The translations under genes and the position numbers were made by a program. Shown in pieces: positions 1 to 7,826 of a DNA stretch of 64,000 bases (positions are counted from its first letter, which is position 1; every line of letters starts with the position of its first letter). The stretch covers positions 434,001 through 498,000 of the forward strand of contig NZ_JAMXIB010000001.1 of NCBI RefSeq assembly GCF_024006985.1. Direction: 5' to 3'. The notes beneath the pieces are model-generated. The model had not been told where the DNA came from, made no database searches, and saw only the letters and a list, made by a program, of their open reading frames with translations. The DNA is from Robiginitalea marina (lineage in GTDB: Bacteria; Bacteroidota; Bacteroidia; Flavobacteriales; Flavobacteriaceae).

Positions 1-215
1 ACTTCGAGGATAAAGTCATCCTTATAAAAATAGGTCCTCCTGCTGCGATCGTAACCAATCTGAGCTTCGTAGTCCTTTAGTTGCTCGATCAGGTAATAAA
101 CCGTCCTTTCACTAATCCGCAACCGATTGGCAATTTGCCCCGGAGACCCGGTGCATTCCATCTGAATGAGGTTGTGCAGCTGTTGCAGCCGCTCTACATG
201 TTTAATGGTTTTCAT
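1..215 (-). CDS. Winged-helix/HTH DNA-binding protein, 3' end cut off by window
   Basis: A minus-strand frame opens with ATG at 215 and stays open to base 1, giving 71 codons. The start MKTIKHVERLQQLHNLI is followed by a clear helix-turn-helix, GSPGQIANRLRISERTVYYL, at about residues 23-42, like the HTH_11/DeoR-type N-terminal domains of Bacteroidetes regulators. It probably binds DNA as a transcriptional regulator; its target cannot be read. It is divergent from the XRE-type regulator at 402 and shares a 186-base AT-rich spacer with it. The C-terminus lies outside the window, so any effector domain is unknown. Confidence 0.65.
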   Translation of the reverse strand, partial: MKTIKHVERLQQLHNLIQMECTGSPGQIANRLRISERTVYYLIEQLKDYEAQIGYDRSRRTYFYKDDFILE

Positions 216-371
216 AAAAACAATTTTTAGTGGTTAATGCAAACAGTGAGGTGACCAAAAATTGCGTTATCAATATATAGTATTTTTTCTATATTACTGC
301 GATGATAGAGAAATATTTAATTTTTAGCAGGCGAAATAATTAGAATATTTTCTAAGAACACAAAAAGAATG

Positions 372-379
372 TATATTTG
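372..379 (+). promoter_or_regulatory. Bacteroidetes-type -7 box upstream of XRE regulator
   Basis: TATATTTG matches the TAnnTTTG consensus and lies 22 bases before the ATG at 402, inside an AT-rich spacer (216-401). No convincing -33 TTG is visible at the usual distance. Motif match only. Confidence 0.45.
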
Positions 380-401
380 TGCAACTTCTTAGCAGCATAT
401 C

Positions 402-782
402 ATGGTAAAAACAATAGACCGGCTAATGCAGTTCATAAAACATGCCGGGCTCAGTGCCCGTCAGTTCGACATCTCCATAGGCGCCAGCAACGGGTATACC
501 CTGAGGATGAGCAAAAACAAGGCCTCTGTGGGGAGTGATGTTATTGAAAATATCCTCAAAACCTACCCCGACCTCAACGTGGTCTGGCTGCTAACGGGAG
601 AGGGCCCCATGCTTAAATCACAGCATAATCAGGACCTTGCAGATTTTGATAAATTGCCTTACGGGAAGCGGATGGAAATAGACCGCATCATAGATGCGAA
701 GATCAGGGAGCGACAGGAGGAACAAAGGCAAGAACTCCTGATCGAGATCAGGCACGAACTGGGAAAAAGCCTGGAAGGCTAA
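402..782 (+). CDS. XRE-type helix-turn-helix regulator
   Basis: The 126-residue protein has an N-terminal helix-turn-helix of the phage-repressor/XRE class (residues about 5-65). It ends with the motif LNVVWLLTGEGPML, which is typical of Bacteroidetes proteins of this kind (known family feature). The C-terminal third is charged and helical (KIRERQEEQRQELLIEIRHELG), possibly a dimerisation coiled coil. A paralogue with the same layout lies at 10621-11004. The start is the ATG 22 bases after a TAnnTTTG box. No prophage genes surround it, so it is more likely a host regulator than a phage repressor. The target is unknown. Confidence 0.75.
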   Translation: MVKTIDRLMQFIKHAGLSARQFDISIGASNGYTLRMSKNKASVGSDVIENILKTYPDLNVVWLLTGEGPMLKSQHNQDLADFDKLPYGKRMEIDRIIDAKIRERQEEQRQELLIEIRHELGKSLEG

Positions 783-853
783 CCTCCCCGATTCTCCCAA
801 ACAGTTTCCATCCAAAAAGTATCGTGCGCATACCGCAAGAGTGTCTCAACCCC

Positions 854-1996
854 TTATTTTTTAAGCGAAAGGTTCTTCAGGTTACTCAATTCCGTTATTC
901 CATGATCCAATTCCCTCTCCAGCAGGGCTTTGTAGTCCATGGTTATGGAGTGGGTACGCACAATCCTTGAAATAAGCAAGACCAGGGTGATCGTGGCAAA
1001 TACCAAAGGAAAAACGTTCAGCGTCCCGGCACTCTCAATTTGAGTTTCCGGCTGGAAGGCTTCCCAAAACTGATACGTGTAAAAAATCAGGGGCGACAGG
1101 ATGGCCCATCGCCACCAATAGGGGGAGGTTATAAACCAGATGATTAAAGCACTTACAAGAAAAGCTTTTTGTGAAGTATACCATACTAATGTCGTAACAT
1201 CCTCAAAACCGTAGCTTTCAATAACTAGACCACCTATATTTAACGTTTTCGAGTTTCTGGGCAGAAACCCTTCAAGAAAAAAGAATACGGTAGTCATAAC
1301 AATGACTACTGTAAAAAAAATTGAACTTTTCTTTTTTAAAGTTTTAACAACATTTAAATCTGAAGTATCTTCCCTTCCTTCATTTTTTAGTTGTTCAGCC
1401 ATTTCTTGTAGATAGTATGCTCTAATCAAATATTCCCTTAAGGAGAATGTAGGTTTTTTTTTAATAAAGCTTTTAATTTGGTAATTGAGCTTTGTATTCC
1501 ATGAGAACACAATTTCCCTAATCATTTGGTAGAATGTTATTTCGATGTAATAAGTAAGAATATGCTTTTTGAAAAGATTATCAAAAAGAAGAATGATACT
1601 TACAACCATGAGCATTGAAAAAATTCCCGGAATTGAAAACATGTAATCCCAATAACTATTTGAATCAAGAACAGCATACATCGAAATGAGATTGCAAGGA
1701 AAATAACACGCGCATGGCAACAGCAAAAATCTCCATTTGCCATAAGAAGTAATGAACAGCAAAATCAAGTAAGCAAACGCAATTATGGAATTTAATATAT
1801 ACCAAATAAAGACTTGATTGTCAGGAAATCCATGATTTATTGTTTGACCTAAGATTATATATTCTTTGCTCAAGGGATCAAAAAGCAAATGAATAAAAAT
1901 TAGGAAAGGCAAGGTTAAAACAATTAGGGCGATTGTGGCATCAATCAAAAATATTTCTTTCCAGGATCTTACTTTATTTTTCTCACCCCCTTTCAT
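854..1996 (-). CDS. Multi-pass membrane protein with internally duplicated 4-helix module
   Basis: The 380-residue protein has about eight hydrophobic segments in two similar halves (residues about 10-140 and 225-355), joined by a charged linker that contains KKKPTFSLREYLIRAYYLQE. Each half carries a GF...V...W...LI..F.T....W pattern; the second has ALIIWFITSPYWWRW followed by YQFWEAF. The same module forms the protein at 3078-3710 (LLIIWFLTCKHWW, YAFQIFEVV). No known family or catalytic motif is recognised. The coding sequence is visibly AT-richer than the core genes, which suggests transfer or relaxed constraint. It is divergent from tsaE. Function unknown. Confidence 0.75.
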   Translation of the reverse strand: MKGGEKNKVRSWKEIFLIDATIALIVLTLPFLIFIHLLFDPLSKEYIILGQTINHGFPDNQVFIWYILNSIIAFAYLILLFITSYGKWRFLLLPCACYFPCNLISMYAVLDSNSYWDYMFSIPGIFSMLMVVSIILLFDNLFKKHILTYYIEITFYQMIREIVFSWNTKLNYQIKSFIKKKPTFSLREYLIRAYYLQEMAEQLKNEGREDTSDLNVVKTLKKKSSIFFTVVIVMTTVFFFLEGFLPRNSKTLNIGGLVIESYGFEDVTTLVWYTSQKAFLVSALIIWFITSPYWWRWAILSPLIFYTYQFWEAFQPETQIESAGTLNVFPLVFATITLVLLISRIVRTHSITMDYKALLERELDHGITELSNLKNLSLKK

Positions 1997-2083
1997 TTAT
2001 GTCATTTATTAAAACTGGTTTTTAAATCGAATTGGCTTTTACAACTTGCAGTTGTTTATAAATCAATTGTTAATATACAATAA

Positions 2084-2509
2084 ATGTCGAATATAATCTA
2101 TAATCTGAGTAAAATTTTTGAGGCTTCAGATTACATTTTAGCGCATTCCCTTTCCCGTTTGCTCTGCCTCCACGGGCCCATGGGGGCGGGTAAAACCACC
2201 CTGGTGAAGGCCCTGCTAAAAAAACTGGGGGCTGCTGAAACAGGAAACAGCCCCAGTTTTGGCCTGGTGAACGAATACCGGGGCCCTGATGGGGGATTAC
2301 TGGCCTACCACCTCGATTGCTACCGCCTGGAAGGGGAAGAGGAAGCCCTTGATTTTGGCATAGAAGAATACCTGGGTGCCGACTGCTGGGTTTTCGTGGA
2401 ATGGCCCGAAAGAATCGCCTCCCTGCTGCCCGGGCAGCGTACCGAAATCTTCCTGGAGCCCCTGTCGACCGAATCCCGGAAACTGCGCCTGGTCAACCTG
2501 GGGATGTAA
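2084..2509 (+). CDS. tsaE: tRNA threonylcarbamoyladenosine biosynthesis ATPase TsaE
   Basis: The 141-residue protein matches TsaE, the ATPase subunit of the complex that makes the t6A37 modification of ANN-decoding tRNAs. Visible features are the Walker A GPMGAGKTTLVKAL (residues about 31-44), NSPSFGLVNEY (switch-like region), HLDCYRL and WVFVEWPERI with the conserved Glu-Trp. Length is normal for the family. The start codon ATG at 2084 follows an AT-rich spacer shared with the divergent membrane gene. It normally works with TsaB, TsaD and TsaC, none of which is in the window. Confidence 0.93.
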   Translation: MSNIIYNLSKIFEASDYILAHSLSRLLCLHGPMGAGKTTLVKALLKKLGAAETGNSPSFGLVNEYRGPDGGLLAYHLDCYRLEGEEEALDFGIEEYLGADCWVFVEWPERIASLLPGQRTEIFLEPLSTESRKLRLVNLGM

Positions 2510-2546
2510 GGGAAAACTGTATCGTTAAGACTGAATTTTTATTGCA

Positions 2547-2615
2547 GTTTTATCGATGAAATGCATGTTTTTCGATCAAAGGTTTGGTTTTATCGACAAA
2601 ATGCCATATTTTTGA
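2547..2615 (+). repeat. Imperfect direct repeat upstream of tandem-repeat lipoprotein
   Basis: Two 29-base copies (2547-2575 and 2587-2615) begin identically with GTTTTATCGA and match at about 23 of 29 positions by eye. They lie in the non-coding region between tsaE and the small lipoprotein gene. The core TTTATCGA recurs at 2970-2977 and 2990-2997 just after that gene. They may be a regulator binding site; no known consensus was recognised. Confidence 0.5.
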
Positions 2616-2648
2616 CTTTCATAACCTGAGGTGGGAGTTAAATTTTCC

Positions 2649-2656
2649 TACTTTTG
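2649..2656 (+). promoter_or_regulatory. -7 box of small lipoprotein gene
   Basis: TACTTTTG fits TAnnTTTG and lies 39 bases before the ATG at 2696. No clear -33 TTG is present, so an activator, perhaps acting at the upstream TTTATCGA copies, could be needed (inference). Confidence 0.4.
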
Positions 2657-2695
2657 AGAATGAAAATGATAATCAAATCCTAATCCTCCGATACG

Positions 2696-2953
2696 ATGAA
2701 CACGAGAAAAGTTTTTTTTGGTATACTGACCTTTGGGGTTTTACTTATTGCGTCTTGTACCACTGACAATTCAGACCTTTATGAGAATGGAGTGGATAGA
2801 ACAAAAATAACAAAAGGGACAGATGCCGTAGATAGAACTAAAATAACCAAAGGCACAGATGCCGTAGATAGAACTAAAATAACCAAAGGCACAGATGCCG
2901 TAGATAGAACTAAAATATCTAAGGGAACTGATGGAAAAAGAAAATCTAATTAA
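2696..2953 (+). CDS. Small lipoprotein made of 12-residue tandem repeats
   Basis: The 85-residue protein starts with a lipoprotein signal, MNTRKVFFGILTFGVLLIASC, with lipobox LIAS-C at Cys21. After a short linker come four tandem copies of VDRTKITKGTDA (residues 33-80) and a basic tail, GKRKSN. The mature protein is therefore a short lipid-anchored, very polar peptide with no predicted fold. The encoding 36-base units are at 2792-2935. A strong terminator follows at 3003-3034, so it is probably a monocistronic transcript. It sits between two related membrane proteins. Function unknown; the family is not recognised. Confidence 0.75.
   Translation: MNTRKVFFGILTFGVLLIASCTTDNSDLYENGVDRTKITKGTDAVDRTKITKGTDAVDRTKITKGTDAVDRTKISKGTDGKRKSN
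2792..2935 (+). repeat. 36-base coding tandem repeat, four units
   Basis: The units are 2792-2827, 2828-2863, 2864-2899 and 2900-2935. Units 2 and 3 are identical base for base, unit 1 differs at a few silent sites, and unit 4 diverges at its 3' end (TCT AAG GGA ACT). Reading frame is kept, since each unit encodes VDRT-KI-(T/S)-KGTD. Identity of the middle units suggests recent expansion, so copy number may vary between strains. Confidence 0.92.
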
Positions 2954-3002
2954 CCTCATTTAAGGACTATTTATCGAGGTTTTCAGATTTTTATCGATTT
3001 TT

Positions 3003-3034
3003 AAAGGGGTCATCCAATAAGGTGACCCCTTTTT
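3003..3034 (+). terminator. Intrinsic terminator after tandem-repeat lipoprotein
   Basis: AAAGGGGTCA (3003-3012) pairs perfectly with TGACCCCTTT (3023-3032) around a 10-base loop, and the T-run continues to 3034. Confidence 0.88.
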
Positions 3035-3077
3035 CGTTCTGCCTTTATTAGAATTAAACTATTCCTTTATATACCAG

Positions 3078-3710
3078 ATGGAAAGGCAGCAACAGAAAAA
3101 AACAAAGCGAAGATTCTTCCTGGAATCACTTGCGATTTTACTCATAATCGTAACGCCCTTTATTTTTAAAGCTCACGAATACATTCCGGAAGAATCATCT
3201 ATTGGTTTCATTGGATTTGAAATCACAAACAATGGTTTTGCCAATGTAAGCATTTACATTTGGTTCCTTCTCGGGAAAATAATTCCTCTATACCTTCTGA
3301 TCATTTGGTTCCTGACTTGCAAACACTGGTGGTACCATATCCTGCTAATTCCGATTTGTATGTACGCCTTCCAAATCTTCGAGGTGGTTTACTCAGATGA
3401 TAAATTTATTGACACAGAAAACGTGTTGTGGTTATTGCCGGTGTGTATGGTGGTGATCCCCTTCGTGTACTTTATCCGGTTGAAATTGTTTGACAAGTAC
3501 GTGCACGGCATCGACCTGGAGGCTATGGACGCGGAGCTTCAATACTATAAGAACAAGGAGCGCGAGCAATTGAATAAAATAGGGATTCGGGTGGCAGAAA
3601 CCCCGATCCCGGATGCGGAAACGGACCTTTCCAACGAAACCCCCAAACGGACCCTGAACGAAATCTTCCAGAACCTGCAGCACGCCATGAAAAGCATCCT
3701 GAGCTTCTGA
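3078..3710 (+). CDS. Membrane protein, single copy of the 4-helix module
   Basis: The 210-residue protein has about four hydrophobic helices (residues about 12-135), then a charged, probably helical cytoplasmic tail (IDLEAMDAELQYYKNKER). The pattern NNGFANVSIYIWF...LLIIWFLTCKHWW...YAFQIFEVV matches the second half of the protein at 854-1996, including the position of a following IDLEAMDAEL/MDYKALLEREL helix. The first two thirds are AT-rich and the tail is GC-rich like the core genome, so base use shifts inside the gene. No function can be assigned. The start ATG follows the upstream terminator by about 40 bases. Confidence 0.72.
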   Translation: MERQQQKKTKRRFFLESLAILLIIVTPFIFKAHEYIPEESSIGFIGFEITNNGFANVSIYIWFLLGKIIPLYLLIIWFLTCKHWWYHILLIPICMYAFQIFEVVYSDDKFIDTENVLWLLPVCMVVIPFVYFIRLKLFDKYVHGIDLEAMDAELQYYKNKEREQLNKIGIRVAETPIPDAETDLSNETPKRTLNEIFQNLQHAMKSILSF

Positions 3711-3744
3711 TTTAAAGGGGCTCTGCGATATCCGCAACCGGTGT

Positions 3745-3772
3745 TTGGTTTTTGGATTTTGTTGTACTTTTG
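3745..3772 (+). promoter_or_regulatory. -33/-7 promoter of alanine dehydrogenase
   Basis: TTG (3745-3747), a 17-base spacer and TACTTTTG (3765-3772) fit the Bacteroidetes housekeeping promoter. The ald ATG is 35 bases downstream. Confidence 0.55.
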
Positions 3773-3807
3773 AGTTCAATGGCTTACCCTGATTTCGAAA
3801 TACGCCC

Positions 3808-5004
3808 ATGAACTCACCCTCCTCCCCGTTCAGCAAACAGCAACTGATCCCCCAGGAAGAAAAACTAGAAGTCCTGAAGCAAAAAGGGGAGCTCTTTATC
3901 GGGATTCCCAAAGAAAGCCTTTACCAGGAGCGGCGGATCTGCCTGACCCCGGATGCCGTAAATGCCATTACGGCCCATGGGCATAAAGTACTCATGGAGG
4001 CCGGGGCCGGAAACGAGGCCAGCTTTACAGACCTCGAATATACCCAGGCGGGGGCCACGATTACCCGCGACCCCAAAAAAGTCTTTGGCTGCCCTATCCT
4101 GCTGAAGGTGGAGCCCCCTACCCTGGCGGAAATCGAGATGATGAACCCTCAAAGCATCCTCATTTCGGCCCTGCAGATAAAAATGCAAAACAAGGCCTAT
4201 TTCGAAAGCCTGGCAAAAAAACGGATTACCGCTATCGCCTTTGAATACATCCGTGATGATGAGGGCAAATACCCTGCCGTAAGGGCCCTTAGTGAGATCG
4301 CCGGCATTTCTTCGGTGCTTATCGCAGCGGAAATCATGGCGGCCAGGGAAGGGAACGGCCTGATGTTCGGAAATATCAGCGGGGTGCCCCCGGTGGAGGT
4401 GGTCATCCTTGGGGCGGGCACCGTGGGGGAATTTGCCACCCGGTCTGCCCTCGGGTTGGGTGCCAATGTAAAACTCTTCGACAATTCCCTGACCAAGCTA
4501 CGGAACTTGCAGCGAAACGTGAACCGGACGCTGTACACCTCCACCCTCCAGCCCAAAAACCTGCTGAAAGCCCTGAAGCGGTGTGATGTTGCCATTGCAG
4601 CCGTCAGGGGCAAAGACAGGGCTCCGGTTCTGGTATCGCGGACTATGGTGGAACAGATGAAGAAAGGTTCGGTCATCATCGATGTCAGTATCGATATCGG
4701 CGGGTGCTTCGAAACCAGCGAGGTCACCACGCACGACCATCCCACATACGAGAAATACGGGGTTATCCATTACGCCGTGCCGAATATCCCTGCGAGGTAT
4801 CCGAAAACCTCCACTATTTCAATAAGCAATATGTTTACCCCCTACCTGCTCAAAATCGGGGAAGACGGGGGGTTGGAAAATTCCCTGCGTTTCGACAAAG
4901 GCCTTAGGAACGGGCTTTATATGTATCACGGGATCCTGACCAACCGCACAGTTGGAGAATGGTTCTCCATGAAATACAGCGACATCAATTTCCTGATTTT
5001 CTGA
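3808..5004 (+). CDS. ald: Alanine dehydrogenase
   Basis: The 398-residue protein is an NAD-dependent alanine dehydrogenase (L-alanine to pyruvate and ammonia) of the longer Bacteroidetes type. The AlaDh/PNT N-terminal domain begins at GIPKESLYQERRICLTP (about 32-48) with the substrate-binding Arg and Lys region. The NAD-binding Rossmann motif is VVILGAGTVGEFA (198-210), preceded by the conserved GNISGVPP. HYAVPNIPARYPKTST matches the conserved C-terminal PNMPGAVP-like segment. The first 30 residues are an extra N-terminal extension common in flavobacteria. The downstream DUF4258 gene begins 2 bases after its stop. Confidence 0.93.
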   Translation: MNSPSSPFSKQQLIPQEEKLEVLKQKGELFIGIPKESLYQERRICLTPDAVNAITAHGHKVLMEAGAGNEASFTDLEYTQAGATITRDPKKVFGCPILLKVEPPTLAEIEMMNPQSILISALQIKMQNKAYFESLAKKRITAIAFEYIRDDEGKYPAVRALSEIAGISSVLIAAEIMAAREGNGLMFGNISGVPPVEVVILGAGTVGEFATRSALGLGANVKLFDNSLTKLRNLQRNVNRTLYTSTLQPKNLLKALKRCDVAIAAVRGKDRAPVLVSRTMVEQMKKGSVIIDVSIDIGGCFETSEVTTHDHPTYEKYGVIHYAVPNIPARYPKTSTISISNMFTPYLLKIGEDGGLENSLRFDKGLRNGLYMYHGILTNRTVGEWFSMKYSDINFLIF

Positions 5005-5006
5005 GT

Positions 5007-5381
5007 ATGCCCTTTTTAAAGCGCCTTGGCTATTTCCTTATCGGGCTTTCCCTCGGACTCATCTTCCTGGCGATATTCCTTAGGAAAAAAACCGAGGAAA
5101 CCGGTACTGAATTCTGTTACCTCCCCAATTGCCGGGTATTGAAAGAACTGCGATCCAAACCCCTCCTGGTCGATTCAACCCTGTCCGTAGCGACGGACAG
5201 CCTGTTTTTGCAATACCTTTTAAAGGAAGGGAAAGTGGATTTCGGCCAAAGCGATACCCGGGCAACCCCTTGCAAAATATACCGGGTTTCGGCCAGCAGG
5301 GGTGGAAAGACCCTGGTGGTAACCCTTAAGAATTGCGAATCACAAACCGTGCTTACCGATTACCGGGAAGGACAGAAGTAA
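5007..5381 (+). CDS. DUF4258 domain protein with N-terminal membrane anchor
   Basis: The 124-residue protein begins MPFLKRLGYFLIGLSLGLIF, a single transmembrane or uncleaved signal segment, followed by a small soluble domain resembling DUF4258 (C-terminal CKIYRVSASRGGKTLVVTLKNCESQ). A longer frame back to 4959 exists, but it would overlap ald, and the ATG at 5007 puts the hydrophobic segment at the N-terminus. It is tightly coupled to ald (2-base gap), so it is probably co-transcribed with it. Molecular function unknown. Confidence 0.75.
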   Translation: MPFLKRLGYFLIGLSLGLIFLAIFLRKKTEETGTEFCYLPNCRVLKELRSKPLLVDSTLSVATDSLFLQYLLKEGKVDFGQSDTRATPCKIYRVSASRGGKTLVVTLKNCESQTVLTDYREGQK

Positions 5382-5390
5382 GCCTTTTAT

Positions 5391-6557
5391 TCAAAGGCGC
5401 CTGCGTTCCCTTTCCCTTTTGAGCAGCTCAAGTTCCCGGTTGGTTTGCCCTGCCACAGAGGTATTTTCCTCCGCCCTGCGGATCAGATAGGGCATTACAT
5501 CGCGAACGGGCCCAAAGGGCAGGTACTTCGACACATTGTATCCGGCAATGCCCAGGTTGAAACTGATGTGGTCGCTCATACCGTAGAGTTGGCCAAACCA
5601 TACCCGCGGATCATTCCTTGGAATTTGCCTTTGTTCCATTTGTTCCATCAGGCGGTAACAGCTCTGTTCATTGTGTGTACCCGCATAAACGGCAATATCG
5701 TCGAGGTGGTCGAGGCTGTATGTCACTGCCGCATCAAACTGGTCGTCTGTTTCCCTTTTGGAACCACACATGGGGGTCGGGTAACCCTTTTCCACCGCCC
5801 TTTCATTCTCTTTTTCCAGATAGGCGCCCCGAACAAATTTGATCCCGATTTTAAAGGAGTCCCTCGCAGCCCGCTCATGGAGCCCTTTGAGGTAATCCAT
5901 CCGGTCCCATCGGTACATTTGGAGGGTATTGAACACGATGGGGGACTTTTTGTTATAGGCCCGCATCATTTCTTCCACAAGGGCATCGGCGGCATCCTGC
6001 ATCCAGCTTTCCTCCGCATCGATAAGCAGGGGTACATTCAGGTCATAGGCCTTCTGGCAGGTCTTTTCAAACCTTCCGACCACCCGTTGCCATTCGGCTT
6101 CCTCGGCAGGAGTCAGCGGGGAACCGCTTCCCTTTTTTTCGTATAAGGCCAACCTCCCGTATCCGGTGGGCTTGAATACGGCAAACGGGATGGCCTCCTT
6201 TTTTTTGACGAATTCCAGAATCTCAAGGGTTTTTGCCAGGGCATCGTCCAGGGGGTCTTCCGTTTCTTTTCCTTCCACCGAATAATCCAGGATGGTGCTT
6301 ACCCCCTTTTCCCACATCCGCTCCACCACTGGCATGCAATCTTTCTCGCTTACCCCTCCGCAGAAATGGTCGAATACCGTGGTACGGATAATGCCTTCCA
6401 CGGGCAGCCTTGCCTTGATTGCAAAATTGGTGACGCTGGTACCGATTTTTACAAGGGGTTCAATAGAGATAAGCTTAAACAGGAAATACGCCCGTTCCAG
6501 TTCGGCATCAGACTTTAATGCAAAAGCCGTTGCCGTATCTTCGAAAATCCGTTCCAT
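5391..6557 (-). CDS. Proline dehydrogenase
   Basis: The 388-residue FAD enzyme oxidises L-proline to pyrroline-5-carboxylate. Diagnostic motifs are KFVRGAYLEKENERA and, near the C-terminus, RRAEENTSVAGQTNREL, whose arginines bind the proline carboxylate. GTHNEQSCYRLME is also typical. The start is the ATG at 6557 (MERIFEDTATAF); an earlier in-frame start at 6581 lies inside the -7 box. It is a monofunctional PRODH, not the PutA fusion. The C-terminus converges on the DUF4258 gene with a 9-base gap. Confidence 0.92.
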   Translation of the reverse strand: MERIFEDTATAFALKSDAELERAYFLFKLISIEPLVKIGTSVTNFAIKARLPVEGIIRTTVFDHFCGGVSEKDCMPVVERMWEKGVSTILDYSVEGKETEDPLDDALAKTLEILEFVKKKEAIPFAVFKPTGYGRLALYEKKGSGSPLTPAEEAEWQRVVGRFEKTCQKAYDLNVPLLIDAEESWMQDAADALVEEMMRAYNKKSPIVFNTLQMYRWDRMDYLKGLHERAARDSFKIGIKFVRGAYLEKENERAVEKGYPTPMCGSKRETDDQFDAAVTYSLDHLDDIAVYAGTHNEQSCYRLMEQMEQRQIPRNDPRVWFGQLYGMSDHISFNLGIAGYNVSKYLPFGPVRDVMPYLIRRAEENTSVAGQTNRELELLKRERERRRL

Positions 6558-6578
6558 CCAGGTTAGGTAAAGTATGCA

Positions 6579-6586
6579 CAAAGATA
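6579..6586 (-). promoter_or_regulatory. -7 box of proline dehydrogenase
   Basis: Read on the minus strand this is TATCTTTG (TAnnTTTG), 21 bases before the ATG at 6557. It supports the shorter start. Confidence 0.45.
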
Positions 6587-6650
6587 GTTGCTGGGCGAAA
6601 AATCCTGAAAGAAAAATTTTCGGTTACTTTGCCTAAGGAAAAACGGGAAA

Positions 6651-7712
6651 ATGGAATCTATACTCAGCGGCTCAAGCCGTATCGCTTTCGGGGAAAACGG
6701 TCGTCTGCTTTTTCGCGACTTCCTTGCCGGGCAGCGGTTTTCAAGCATCTTTGTCCTTACCGATTCCAATACCCGGGTCCACTGCCTGCCGGTATTTGGT
6801 GCGCAATTCCCCGAGGCCGGAAAGTGGACAATCCTGGAAATTCCCGCGGGGGAAGCCCACAAGAATATCACTACCTGCCTTACCCTTTGGCAACAGCTCT
6901 CCGGGAAGGGGGCCGACCGGCAAAGCCTCCTGGTCAACCTGGGAGGCGGGGTGGTTACTGACCTCGGGGGCTTTGTAGCCTCGACCTACCAGCGGGGAAT
7001 TGCCTTTGTAAATATCCCAACAACCCTCCTGTCTATGGTTGACGCCTCCGTAGGGGGCAAAACCGGGGTCGACCTGGGCCTTCTGAAAAACCAGATAGGG
7101 GTTATCCAGGACCCCGAACTTGTACTGATTGACAGCGGCTATCTGAACACCCTGGAAGAGCGGCAACTGCGCAGCGGGTTTGCCGAAATGCTCAAACACG
7201 GGTTAATCCTTGAGAAGCCCTATTGGGATGCCCTGAAAAACACCACAAATTTCCGAAGCCTGCAGGAGCACATCCATACCAGCGTGATCCTGAAAAACAA
7301 CGTGGTCCTCGAAGATCCCAGGGAAAGCGGCCTGAGGAAAATCCTGAACTTCGGCCACACCCTCGGGCACGCCATAGAATCCTTTTACCTGGGAAAAGGC
7401 GAAGGGCTTTCCCTGCTTCACGGGGAAGCCATAGCCGCGGGGATGGTTATGGAATCGTACCTGTCGGTACAGCACGCAGGGCTTTCCACATCCGAATGCG
7501 ATGAAATAAAATCGGTAATGCTCCGCTTTTTCCCAAGGGTACCCTTTCCTGAGGCCGATAGGGAAGCCATTTTGGAGCTGCTCCGGTTTGATAAAAAGAA
7601 TTCCGCGGGCTCCGTGCGCTTTGCCCTGTTACAGCGCATTGGCAAGGCCTGTACCCACCAGGAGGTGACCCGGGAGTCCCTCAGGGGAGCCTTCGAATAC
7701 TACGCCGATTAG
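6651..7712 (+). CDS. aroB: 3-dehydroquinate synthase
   Basis: The 353-residue NAD- and metal-dependent enzyme converts DAHP to 3-dehydroquinate, step two of the shikimate pathway. Visible motifs are LGGGVVTDLGGFVASTYQRG (98-117), IPTTLLSMVDASVGGKTGVD (122-141), the metal-binding Glu in RSGFAEMLKHG, and the His residues of NFGHTLGHAIE and LLHGEAIAAGM. Length is normal. It is divergent from proline dehydrogenase, with a short shared spacer. Confidence 0.95.
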   Translation: MESILSGSSRIAFGENGRLLFRDFLAGQRFSSIFVLTDSNTRVHCLPVFGAQFPEAGKWTILEIPAGEAHKNITTCLTLWQQLSGKGADRQSLLVNLGGGVVTDLGGFVASTYQRGIAFVNIPTTLLSMVDASVGGKTGVDLGLLKNQIGVIQDPELVLIDSGYLNTLEERQLRSGFAEMLKHGLILEKPYWDALKNTTNFRSLQEHIHTSVILKNNVVLEDPRESGLRKILNFGHTLGHAIESFYLGKGEGLSLLHGEAIAAGMVMESYLSVQHAGLSTSECDEIKSVMLRFFPRVPFPEADREAILELLRFDKKNSAGSVRFALLQRIGKACTHQEVTRESLRGAFEYYAD

Positions 7713-7826
7713 GGGATTCACCCACAAGAAGTTACGCCTTCACAACTCTTTTGCCCAGCGGTTTGGGAAAATTTTTAGATTCGGATAGGGATTTGGGAAT
7801 TCCTGTCCCCGCCAAACCAAACCGTT

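Noticed and set aside
2510-2770. Short open frame at 2584-2766 between tsaE and the repeat lipoprotein
   Set aside because: It overlaps the lipoprotein start in another frame, covers its promoter and the direct repeats, and shows no family features.
5382-5398. 6-base hairpin between DUF4258 and proline dehydrogenase genes
   Set aside because: Short stem without T-run; too weak to call.
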